Assembly (NCBI GenBank): GCA_900770445.1
Contig: CAAGKO010000011.1
Location: 1 to 21,034 of the forward strand
Length of the DNA: 21,034 bases
Source: an uncultured Oribacterium sp.
GTDB lineage: Bacteria; Bacillota; Clostridia; Lachnospirales; Lachnospiraceae
Reading direction: 5' to 3'
The notes under the pieces were generated by a model. The model did not search any database. It worked only from the letters and a program-made list of their open reading frames with translations, and was not told where the DNA came from. Positions 14,237-20,850 of the stretch are shown here, one piece after another; position 1 is the first letter of the stretch, and each line of letters begins with the position of its first letter. A program made the translations under genes and the position numbers.

Positions 14237-15139
14237 ATGAAGAAATTTAGAAAACTTGTATCGATCGATAAGGTGGCGCTGACGGAGAGTGGCATCCGGG
14301 AGCTTCAGAACTACGCCGAATGCATCGAACTCGCGCAGGATATTCCGGAGAACGATGAGGAGATCGTCGCGCGGATCGGGGATGCAGATGCGGTACTTCT
14401 GTCTGCGAACTCACGGCTCGAGGCCGATGTCATGACGCAGGCACCGAACCTTCGCTATGTCGGTATGTGCTGCAGTCTCTACAGTGAGGAGAGTGCCAAT
14501 GTTGACATCCCATACGCACGTGCGCATGGCATCGAGGTGAAGGGCATCCGTGACTACGGTGATCATGGCGTCGTAGAGTATGTGATCTACCAGCTCGTAA
14601 AGCTCCTTCATGGCTATGAAGGCAGAATGTGGAAGTCTGCACCGATGGAAATCACAGGCTTGAAGGTGGGCTTCGTCGGTCTCGGAACCTCCGGTGGTAT
14701 GACCGCAGATGCCCTTCAGTTCCTGGGTGCGGATATCTCGTATTTCGCACGTGCAGAAAAGCCGGCGCGGACGGCACAGGGCTTCCACTTTAAGGATCTG
14801 AAGACTCTGCTTTCCGAGTCCGATGTCATCATCACCGCACTCAATAAGAACGTCATCCTGCTTCATGAGGAAGAGTTCGAGGCACTCGGTAAGGGGAAGA
14901 TCATGTTCAACACCTCGATCGGACCGGCGGCCGATATGGAGCCGCTCCGGAAGTGGATCGAGGATCCGGAGAACATCTTCTGCTGTGACACGAAGGGCGC
15001 GATCGGCGAGATCGCAGAAGAGGTCATGGACTATCCGAACGTGTACTGCATGAATGCCAGTGCCGGTATGACCTGCCAGGCCTATGAGCTCCTGAGCCGG
15101 AAGGTACTGGATAACATCCGGAGCGTGCTGGAGGTGTGA
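14237..15139 (+). CDS. D-2-hydroxyacid dehydrogenase homologue lacking the usual catalytic Arg and His
   Basis: A 300-residue protein with the domain order of D-isomer-specific 2-hydroxyacid dehydrogenases. The NAD(P) loop GLKVGFVGLGTSGG (141-154) and the segment NTSIGPAADMEPL (225-237) align with the family's N-x-x-R-G-x-x-x-D motif, but the catalytic Arg is Ile228. The family's TPH motif is MNASAG (272-277) here, so the catalytic His is replaced (Ala274). The second cofactor strand ends in YFARAEKPAR with no acidic residue, which suggests NADP over NAD. It may have a changed reaction or a binding role. It is co-transcribed with the aspartate dehydrogenase-like gene; GGGAG starts right after that gene's stop. 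Confidence 0.85.
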   Translation: MKKFRKLVSIDKVALTESGIRELQNYAECIELAQDIPENDEEIVARIGDADAVLLSANSRLEADVMTQAPNLRYVGMCCSLYSEESANVDIPYARAHGIEVKGIRDYGDHGVVEYVIYQLVKLLHGYEGRMWKSAPMEITGLKVGFVGLGTSGGMTADALQFLGADISYFARAEKPARTAQGFHFKDLKTLLSESDVIITALNKNVILLHEEEFEALGKGKIMFNTSIGPAADMEPLRKWIEDPENIFCCDTKGAIGEIAEEVMDYPNVYCMNASAGMTCQAYELLSRKVLDNIRSVLEV

Positions 15140-15162
15140 TGCATTCGCTGCCGGGAGGCCAA

Positions 15163-15225
15163 GGGGTCTGACCCCCGCGGGAATTTTGCCATCACCTTAA
15201 GCATTTCGGAAGGGGGTCAGACCCC
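15163..15225. repeat. Pair of GGGGTC(A/T)GACCCC palindromes between convergent genes
   Basis: GGGGTC-T-GACCCC at 15163-15175 and GGGGTC-A-GACCCC at 15213-15225 lie 50 bp apart. They fill most of the gap between the plus-strand oxidoreductase gene and the minus-strand radical SAM gene. They could terminate transcription from both sides, though neither carries a good T tract. They belong to the same repeat family as the copies at 255, 17108, 17163 and 18532. Confidence 0.8.
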
Positions 15226-15248
15226 ATTAATTTTCGGGGTTTTGTCTG

Positions 15249-16154
15249 TCAGGCTTCTTGAATCGCGCGATTCAGAGTGTTCAGAACCTTTTTCTTATCG
15301 GCGGACCAGAGCGGTGCGAGGAGCAGTCGCTTTGGTCCGTCGCCGGTTATGCGGTGAATCACGGTGTCGGGTGGCAGGAGCCGGAGGCACTGGACGACGA
15401 GGGTGCAGTATTCGTCGAGGGTCAGTGTCCGAAAGGGCTCTGCTTCATACATGCGGCCGAGCTCGGTGCCGCGGAGGACGTGAAGGAGCTGGAGCTTGAT
15501 GCCGTCGAGATGCGGATTCAGTGCGCTGAGATAGCGGATGGTCGCGAGCATGTCGTCTTCCGTTTCCCATGGGAAGCCGAGGATGACATGGACGATGACG
15601 GTGAAGCCGGCGGCCTTCAGGCGGCGATAGGCAGCGTCGAACACGGCGAGCGGATAGCCGCGGTGGATGCGTTCCGCTGTCGTTTCATGGATCGACTGGA
15701 GTCCGAGCTCGATCCAGATGTCCTTTCCGGATGCTTCCCGCAGACGCTGCAGCATCGTGAGCATCTCGTCCGGGAGACAGTCGGGACGGGTGCCGAGGGC
15801 GAGGGCGACGATTTCCGGCTGTGCGAGGGCTTCCCGATAGAGCGCTTCGAGGCGCTCGACCGGTCCGTAGGTGTTCGTATAGGACTGGAAGTACGCGATG
15901 TACTTCTGCTCCTCCGCGGCACGGTTCTTCGGGAGCTTCGCCTCGACACGCGCCTTCGCGAGCCGGAGCTGCTCCTTCAGCGGAAGCAGCGGAGCCGCGA
16001 AATCGCCGGACCCGCCCTCCGAGCAGAAGATGCAGCCGCCATGGGAAAGCGTGCCATCCCGGTTCGGGCAGGAGCAGCCGGACTGAAGCGAAAGCTTGTA
16101 GACCTTTGTGCCATATTTTTCTTTTAGATATTCGGATAATGTGATGATTTTCAT
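15249..16154 (-). CDS. Radical SAM protein, TIGR01212/YtqA-YhcC family
   Basis: A 301-residue radical SAM protein. SGCSCPNRDGTLSHGGCIFCSEGG (split here as SGCSCPNRDG and GGCIFCSEGG) holds the cluster cysteines Cys29, Cys41 and Cys44, the spaced pattern of this family in place of the plain CxxxCxxC. The barrel continues with AYFQSYTNTYG, ALGTRPDCLPD, IWIELGLQS and VILGFPWET. The biochemical role of the family is not firmly settled; its members are often discussed with tRNA modification. I chose the ATG complementary to 16152-16154 because it gives the typical MKIITLSEYLKEKYG start. There is no ribosome site, and a -10 box lies 6 bp upstream, so the mRNA may be leaderless. It is the only minus-strand gene in the window. 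Confidence 0.9.
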   Translation of the reverse strand: MKIITLSEYLKEKYGTKVYKLSLQSGCSCPNRDGTLSHGGCIFCSEGGSGDFAAPLLPLKEQLRLAKARVEAKLPKNRAAEEQKYIAYFQSYTNTYGPVERLEALYREALAQPEIVALALGTRPDCLPDEMLTMLQRLREASGKDIWIELGLQSIHETTAERIHRGYPLAVFDAAYRRLKAAGFTVIVHVILGFPWETEDDMLATIRYLSALNPHLDGIKLQLLHVLRGTELGRMYEAEPFRTLTLDEYCTLVVQCLRLLPPDTVIHRITGDGPKRLLLAPLWSADKKKVLNTLNRAIQEA

Positions 16155-16160
16155 AGACGT

Positions 16161-16169
16161 AGTATAGCA
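16161..16169 (-). promoter_or_regulatory. Extended -10 promoter giving a possibly leaderless radical SAM mRNA
   Basis: On the minus strand the bases read TGCTATACT, an extended -10 with a 5/6 match to TATAAT (TATACT complementary to 16161-16166). Only ACGTCT separates it from the ATG, so the expected start point falls at or next to the A of the start codon. No clear -35 was seen, as is usual for extended -10 promoters. Confidence 0.5.
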
Positions 16170-16194
16170 CAGCATTGACGACCGTGGGTGACGG

Positions 16195-16223
16195 AAACCC
16201 CGAGGGTAAAACCTCGGGGTTTT
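16195..16223. terminator. Strong terminator hairpin between divergent genes
   Basis: AAACCCCGAGG (16195-16205) pairs perfectly with CCTCGGGGTTT (16212-16222) around GTAAAA, followed by a T tract. It is oddly placed between two divergently transcribed genes. It could end an antisense transcript crossing the radical SAM gene or act as an attenuator in the leader of the MBL gene. Confidence 0.7.
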
Positions 16224-16281
16224 CTCATGTGAAAAAACGTTGTAATATATAGGCTGAAAATCCAAATGGAGGAGAATAAAT

Positions 16282-17100
16282 ATGAAGATCACGATGCTTG
16301 GTACGGGCAATGCGCTCGTGTCGGAGGTTTACAATACCTGTTATGTACTGACGGATGAGGAGAAGCAGGGGACGGAGAAGTACTTCATGGTGGACGCCGG
16401 TGGCGGCGGACAGATCGTGCATCAGCTGAAGTATGCGGGACTGAACTGGATGGATATGCGGGAGATCTTCCTGACCCACAAGCATATCGATCACTTCACG
16501 GGGATGATCTGGATGGTGCGTCTCATCACGCAGAACATGAAGTCCGGGAAGTACGAGGGCGAGGCCAATATCTATGGCCACAAGGAAGTCATCGAGCTGC
16601 TCGATGATATCTCCCGGAAACTGCTGCAGCCTGGTCAGGTGAAGTTCATCGGTGACCGCCTGCACCTGATTCCGGTCGAGGATGGCGAGACCCGTGTGAT
16701 CAATGGCCATAAGGTGACCTTCTTCGATATCGGTTCTACAAAGGCGAAGCAGTTCGGCTATCTCTATGAGATGAGCGATGGTCGGAAGATTTGCTGCTGC
16801 GGTGATGAGCCGTATAACGCTGAGTTCGAGGAGAAGTATGCGAAGGGGGCGGAATGGCTGCTCCATGAGGCGTTCTGTCTCTATGAGGAGCGGGACAGCT
16901 TCCATCCGTATGAGAAGCATCACTCGACGGTCAAGGATGCGGCGGAGCTCGCAGAGAGTCTCCAGGTGCCGAATCTTCTTCTCTATCATACGGAGGATAA
17001 GAACATCGCGCGCCGGAAGGCGCTCTATACGGCAGAAGCGCAGGCGTCGTATACCGGCCATGTCGTGGTGCCGGAGGATCTCGAGACCATCGAGCTGTAA
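16282..17100 (+). CDS. MBL-fold metal-dependent hydrolase (RNase Z-like)
   Basis: A 272-residue metallo-beta-lactamase-fold protein. FLTHKHIDHFTG has the HxHxDH metal motif (His66, His68, Asp70, His71). Further metal-site candidates are CCGDEPYN, LLHEAF and the HHST motif near residue 213, in the order typical of the RNase Z/ElaC-like branch. The long exosite arm of true RNase Z is not obvious, and the length is short, so a general phosphodiesterase-type hydrolase is as likely as tRNA processing. GGAGGAG lies 7 nt before the ATG. It is divergent from the radical SAM gene, and its stop is 8 bp before a 29-bp palindrome. Substrate unknown. Confidence 0.88.
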   Translation: MKITMLGTGNALVSEVYNTCYVLTDEEKQGTEKYFMVDAGGGGQIVHQLKYAGLNWMDMREIFLTHKHIDHFTGMIWMVRLITQNMKSGKYEGEANIYGHKEVIELLDDISRKLLQPGQVKFIGDRLHLIPVEDGETRVINGHKVTFFDIGSTKAKQFGYLYEMSDGRKICCCGDEPYNAEFEEKYAKGAEWLLHEAFCLYEERDSFHPYEKHHSTVKDAAELAESLQVPNLLLYHTEDKNIARRKALYTAEAQASYTGHVVVPEDLETIEL

Positions 17101-17107
17101 ATGATTT

Positions 17108-17140
17108 AAGTTTATGGGGTCTGACCCCATAAACTTCAGT
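17108..17140. repeat. 29-bp perfect palindrome, left copy flanking the CLC gene
   Basis: AAGTTTATGGGGTC (17108-17121), a single T, and GACCCCATAAACTT (17123-17136) form a perfect odd palindrome, followed by CAGT. The same 33 bp recur at 18532-18564 with one change. It may terminate the MBL gene transcript. A tandem 11-bp repeat, TCAGTTTAGAA twice (17136-17157), follows. Confidence 0.85.
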
Positions 17141-17162
17141 TTAGAATCAGTTTAGAAAAATT

Positions 17163-17183
17163 TAATGGGGTCAGACCCCATTA
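17163..17183. repeat. 21-bp perfect palindrome upstream of the CLC gene
   Basis: TAATGGGGTC-A-GACCCCATTA, a second member of the GGGGTCAGACCCC family, 27 bp after the first. The gap 17101-17252 contains no gene. I looked for a fluoride riboswitch here and found GGCGATG near 17199 but not the rest of the conserved sequence. Confidence 0.85.
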
Positions 17184-17252
17184 TCGCAGCTTCATTTCGG
17201 CGATGTGAGGATGCAGCGCTGGAAGCATCGGCTGCAAAAAAGGGGGAGAGTT

Positions 17253-18521
17253 ATGGGAACAAATTACGTGGCGTACTGGAAGACGCTGCCATATAAGCTG
17301 CTGGTGGGGCTCAAGTGGATCGGATTCGGGGTGCTGACCGGTATTCTGGTCGGGGGTGTGTCGGCGCTGTTTGCGAAGGCCATCGTGCTGGCGACGGGCT
17401 TCCGTCTGGCGCATACCTGGATCGTGTTTCTTCTGCCGCTCGCGGGCCTATTCATCGTCTGGTTCTATCATCGCCTCGGGGCGCGGAAGCCGCGGGGGAC
17501 GAACCTCGTACTGGAAGCTATCCGCGAGAGTGAGCGTGTGCCGGTGAAGATGGCACCGCTCATCATCGTGTCGACGGTGCTGACGCATCTCTTCGGTGGT
17601 TCGGCCGGACGAGAGGGTGCGGCGCTGCAGGTCGGCGGCTCGCTCGGCCATGGGCTTGGACAGCTGCTGCACTTCCGAAAGGAGGAGCGTCGCCGGACCA
17701 TCATGTGCGGCATGAGTGCGGCCTTTTCGGCACTGTTTGGAACGCCGCTGGCCGCGACGGTGCTTTCGATGGAGATCAGTACCGTCGGCGTCATGTATTA
17801 CTCGTCGCTCGTACCATGCGCGGTATCTGCATTGACCGCACACTTCGTGGCGCAGGTGATCAACCCGGGAAGCGAGGCGATGCTGCTCTCAGCGGTACCG
17901 GCCTTCCATGTGCGCGATGCCGTCTGCACTGGTCTGTTTGCGTGGGCGTGTGCGCTGGTGTCGATCCTCTTTGCGACGTCGATGCACAGCAGTAAGAAGC
18001 TGCTGCAGAAGTATTTCCCGAATGACTACATCCGCGTGGCGGTGTCCGGCGTGATCATCGTCGTGCTGACACTGCTCGTGGGCGACCAGACTTATAATGG
18101 TACCGGCTCGAATATCATCGCGAGCTGCATCGAAAACCCGACGTTCAAGCTGGCGTTTTATGCCTTCCTGCTGAAGATTCTCTTCACCTCGGTGACCCTC
18201 GGCGGTGGCTTCCAGGGCGGCGAGATCGTGCCGTCGCTCTTTATCGGTGCGACCTTCGGACATGTGGTCGGCAGTTTTACCGGCATGGACCCGGCGCTCT
18301 GCTCCGCGATCGGCATGGCCTGCGTCTTCTGTGGCGTGACGAACTGTCCGCTCGCCTCGTTGCTCATCGCGTTTGAGATGTTCGGCTTCGACGCGTCGTC
18401 GTACTTCATCCTCGCGATCGCGATCACCTATCTGTTCTCCGGTAACTACGGTATCTACGGCGCGCAGAGGATCCGCTTCAGCAAGTGGGATCCGGCAGAG
18501 ATCGATGCGAATACGCACTGA
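17253..18521 (+). CDS. CLC-family anion channel/antiporter, CLC-F (fluoride)-like
   Basis: A 422-residue membrane protein of the CLC fold with 10 or more hydrophobic segments. GGSAGREGAALQVGG (115-129) holds the gating glutamate Glu121. The usual GSGIP motif near the N-terminus is replaced by RGTNLVLEA (81-89), and the usual GxFxP by GGGFQGGEIVPSLF (317-330). Replacement of GSGIP by a G-x-N-L sequence and the GGE-x-x-P motif are features I associate with the CLC-F fluoride/proton antiporter branch, so fluoride export is the favoured guess; chloride transport is the alternative. The ATG at 17253 has GGGGGAG just upstream; an in-frame ATG at 17205 does not. The gene is flanked by two copies of a 33-bp palindromic repeat. 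Confidence 0.88.
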   Translation: MGTNYVAYWKTLPYKLLVGLKWIGFGVLTGILVGGVSALFAKAIVLATGFRLAHTWIVFLLPLAGLFIVWFYHRLGARKPRGTNLVLEAIRESERVPVKMAPLIIVSTVLTHLFGGSAGREGAALQVGGSLGHGLGQLLHFRKEERRRTIMCGMSAAFSALFGTPLAATVLSMEISTVGVMYYSSLVPCAVSALTAHFVAQVINPGSEAMLLSAVPAFHVRDAVCTGLFAWACALVSILFATSMHSSKKLLQKYFPNDYIRVAVSGVIIVVLTLLVGDQTYNGTGSNIIASCIENPTFKLAFYAFLLKILFTSVTLGGGFQGGEIVPSLFIGATFGHVVGSFTGMDPALCSAIGMACVFCGVTNCPLASLLIAFEMFGFDASSYFILAIAITYLFSGNYGIYGAQRIRFSKWDPAEIDANTH

Positions 18522-18531
18522 GTCCATCCGA

Positions 18532-18564
18532 AAGTTTATGGGGGCTGACCCCATAAACTTCAGT
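18532..18564. repeat. 33-bp palindromic repeat, right copy flanking the CLC gene
   Basis: Identical to 17108-17140 except for one base (GGGGGC where the left copy has GGGGTC), including the trailing CAGT. The right end of the repeat is followed at once by the remnant gene at 18565, so the repeat marks a junction. Confidence 0.85.
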
Positions 18565-18693
18565 ATGGCGCTGGCTGCCGCCACAGTACGGGGCTTGATT
18601 TTAACCGTTTCCCATCAGGAGCAGATTGGGATACTCTATCCGCAGGTGCTGGAAACGCTGGTGTGGGGCACCTGCCGGGAGCTGTTTGCATAA
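18565..18693 (+). pseudogene. 3' remnant of a gene, possibly a TetR-type regulator
   Basis: An open frame of 42 residues, MALAAATVRGLILTVSHQEQ onward, ends at TAA 18691-18693 and is followed 4 bp later by a good terminator. The protein-like composition (helical, WGTCRELF near the end) and the terminator suggest the true 3' end of a longer gene. There is no ribosome site before the ATG, and upstream the frame runs straight into the palindromic repeat. The helical, hydrophobic end recalls the C-terminus of TetR-family regulators, but the piece is too short to be sure. Codon choice (TTG, TTA, GAA) matches the genes to its right. Confidence 0.5.
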
Positions 18694-18696
18694 TCG

Positions 18697-18722
18697 GAAA
18701 AGCCGCAGTGATGCGGCTTTTC
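18697..18722 (+). terminator. Terminator after the remnant gene
   Basis: GAAAAGCCGC pairs perfectly with GCGGCTTTTC around AGTGAT. It sits immediately after the stop at 18693 and isolates the methyltransferase genes from upstream transcription. Confidence 0.8.
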
Positions 18723-18809
18723 AAAAGGGAAATAGTTAGTCAATCCTAACCCACTTGCATCATCTATATGAGTTAGAGGGATTTAACATCTCGTTGTGAG
18801 GGTGAAATC

Positions 18810-19427
18810 ATGAGAAACAGTCAAAATTTCTGGGATAAAAACGCCGGGCGGTACGACCGTTTCATACGCAAGGATGCAGCGGCTTACGAGCAGCTGTACG
18901 AGCTGCTGCGCCCTGTGGTACGGCAAAAAAACGTGCTGGAGCTGGCGACCGGCACAGGGCTGATTGCCAAAAATATCGTAAACAGCGCTGCTCATATCGA
19001 GGCCACAGACGCATCGCCAGAGATGATCGCGGAAGCGAAGCAGGGCAACTGCTCCGCCAAGCTGCATTTCTCCGTGCAGGATATGTTTCACCTGCCTTAT
19101 GCCTATGAAAGCTTTGACGTTGTCATCGTGGCCAATGCGCTGCACATCGTACCGGAGCCGGAGAAGGCGCTCGCCGAAATTCGACGGGTGCTGAAGGATG
19201 GCGGCGTGCTGATTGCGCCCACCTTTACCCATGCGGATAATTCCTTTTTGGGAAAGGTCAAAGCGTTTTTCATGAAGCTGGCAGGCTTTCCGCTGCACAG
19301 CAAGTGGACAAGCGCAGAATATCTGGCATTTCTGCGGGAAAGCGGCTGGACGGTACGGAAAAGCACCGTGCTGAGGGCATCCTTCCCGCTGACCTATGCC
19401 GAGTGTGTGAAATCGGAGGGAGCGTAA
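18810..19427 (+). CDS. Class I SAM-dependent methyltransferase (UbiE-like)
   Basis: A 205-residue soluble methyltransferase. Motif I is VLELATGTG (42-50), the acidic ribose-binding strand ATDASPEMIA follows, motif IV is FDVVIVANALHIV, and motif VI is RVLKDGGVLIAP. The N-terminal FWDKNAGRYDRF is typical of UbiE/COQ5-type small-molecule methyltransferases. The substrate is unknown. GAGGGTGA precedes the ATG. It is the first of three tandem methyltransferase genes; the next starts 1 bp after this stop, so translation is probably coupled. An inverted repeat, GTTAG/CTAAC (about 18735-18750), lies upstream and could be an operator. Confidence 0.9.
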   Translation: MRNSQNFWDKNAGRYDRFIRKDAAAYEQLYELLRPVVRQKNVLELATGTGLIAKNIVNSAAHIEATDASPEMIAEAKQGNCSAKLHFSVQDMFHLPYAYESFDVVIVANALHIVPEPEKALAEIRRVLKDGGVLIAPTFTHADNSFLGKVKAFFMKLAGFPLHSKWTSAEYLAFLRESGWTVRKSTVLRASFPLTYAECVKSEGA

Positions 19428-19428
19428 C

Positions 19429-20217
19429 ATGAAAGAAAAAATCAATCTCTCTGGCGTGCCGGAGACTATGCTGCAAACCATTTATGCCAGAGCGAAAGAG
19501 AGCAGCGGCAGAGGTGTCATCCATGATACAAAGGCGGAAGAAATCATCGGGAAGCTGGATTATGATTTTACCCTTGCGGACAAGGATGCCGCCATGTGCA
19601 GCGGCGTCATTGCCCGTACCATCGTGCTGGATCAGATGACAAAGGCGTGGCTTGCATCGCATCCCGGTGCGGTGGTGGTCAACATCGCCTGCGGTATGGA
19701 TACCCGGTGCTATCGAATGACGGGGTATGAGCATTGGTATAATCTCGACCTGCCGGAGGCAATGACGGTGCGGGAACGCCTCCTGCCGGAAGGCGGAACG
19801 ATCTCGCAGATTGCCATGTCCGCCATGGACGATTGGGGAGGCGAAATCAGCGAGCAGAATAAGCCGGTGCTGATTCTCATTGAAGGGCTGACCATGTACC
19901 TGTCAGAAGCGGATGTGCAACGCATATTTGCGGTCATTGCAAAACGCTTTTGCCAGGCAACTGTGTTCGTTGAAACTATGAATCCGATGGTTGTCAAGCG
20001 GTTCAAGGAAAAATCCATTGATGCGACCAAGGCAAAATTCACATGGGGCGTGAAGAATGGTGAAGCCCTTGCAGAATTGCTGCTGGACTTCCGATTTGTC
20101 GAAGAACATAGTCTTTGCGAAGGAATGGCGGTGTTTGCACCGGTTTATAAGGTGTTGGATAAGCTGTCTATCGTTCGGAATATCTCGAATAAACTCATTG
20201 TTCTGGAAAAAGTGTAA
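19429..20217 (+). CDS. LCM/TcmP-type SAM-dependent methyltransferase
   Basis: A 262-residue protein of the leucine-carboxyl-methyltransferase/PPM1-TcmP family. VVVNIACGMDTRCYRM (82-97) is the family's GxxDTR-x-xR signature, WYNLDLPEAMTVRERLL (103-119) is the following strand and D-x-PE motif, and ILIEGLTMYLSE is the conserved EG-x-x-MYL element. Family members O-methylate carboxyl or hydroxyl groups of proteins or polyketide-type compounds; which applies is unknown here. It begins 1 bp after the preceding methyltransferase and ends 12 bp before the next. Frequent AAA, GAA and CAA codons contrast with the AAG/GAG/CAG habit of the pts-nag genes. Confidence 0.88.
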   Translation: MKEKINLSGVPETMLQTIYARAKESSGRGVIHDTKAEEIIGKLDYDFTLADKDAAMCSGVIARTIVLDQMTKAWLASHPGAVVVNIACGMDTRCYRMTGYEHWYNLDLPEAMTVRERLLPEGGTISQIAMSAMDDWGGEISEQNKPVLILIEGLTMYLSEADVQRIFAVIAKRFCQATVFVETMNPMVVKRFKEKSIDATKAKFTWGVKNGEALAELLLDFRFVEEHSLCEGMAVFAPVYKVLDKLSIVRNISNKLIVLEKV

Positions 20218-20229
20218 GGAGGCGGCAAG

Positions 20230-20847
20230 ATGTCATTTTTTGAGAATACCCGCAAGCCTGTAGGATTTGCTGGAAAAATCATGGTTGCCATGATGAATCT
20301 TGGGCATACACCTGTGGCGACATGGGGCCTTGAATTCCTGCATCTTTCACCGGATGCCAAGGTGCTGGACTGCGGCTGCGGCGGTGGTGCGAACATGAAA
20401 AGGCTGCTGAAAAAATGCCCGCAGGGTATCGTGAAGGGCATCGACTATTCGCCCGTCAGCGTGGAGAAGACGAAAAAGGTCAACGAGACCGCCATCGCGG
20501 AGGGGCGCTGTGCCGTCCTGCAAGGCAGTGTGGCGGATATGATCTTCGCAGATGACTGGTTTGATGCGGTCACGGCCTTTGAAACGGTCTACTTCTGGCC
20601 TGATCTGCCGCAGTGCTTTCGGGAGGTCTGCCGGGTGCTGAAGCCCGACGGGACCTTCCTCATCTGCAACGAGAGCAGTGGCGACACGGACAAGGATGAG
20701 AAGTGGACGGAGATCATCGGCGGTATGACCATATACAGCGGCGATGAGCTGAAAACATTTCTGGAAAACGCTGGATTCTGCAATGTTCAAATCCATAAAA
20801 ACAAAATGGGCTGGCTCTGCGTGACAGGACAGAAGCGGGAGGAATAA
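20230..20847 (+). CDS. Class I SAM-dependent methyltransferase
   Basis: A 205-residue methyltransferase distinct from its two upstream neighbours. Motif I is VLDCGCGGGANMKRLL (45-60), the ribose strand is VKGIDYSPVSVEK, motif IV is FDAVTAFETVYFWPDL and motif VI is RVLKPDGTFLICNES. The start MSFFENTRKPVGFAGKIMV is amphipathic and may touch the membrane or a hydrophobic substrate. AAGGAGG overlaps the preceding stop codon, and the next gene starts 3 bp after this one, so it is the third gene of one operon. Substrate unknown. Confidence 0.92.
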   Translation: MSFFENTRKPVGFAGKIMVAMMNLGHTPVATWGLEFLHLSPDAKVLDCGCGGGANMKRLLKKCPQGIVKGIDYSPVSVEKTKKVNETAIAEGRCAVLQGSVADMIFADDWFDAVTAFETVYFWPDLPQCFREVCRVLKPDGTFLICNESSGDTDKDEKWTEIIGGMTIYSGDELKTFLENAGFCNVQIHKNKMGWLCVTGQKREE

Positions 20848-20850
20848 GGA

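Noticed and set aside
15258..16127. Plus-strand open frame of 289 codons across the radical SAM gene
   Set aside because: The minus strand encodes a clear radical SAM protein with cluster cysteines; the plus frame shows no domain or ribosome site.
17184..17252. Fluoride riboswitch upstream of the CLC gene
   Set aside because: GGCGATG is present, but the conserved pairing partner and the later conserved tract could not be found; repeated palindromes dominate the leader.
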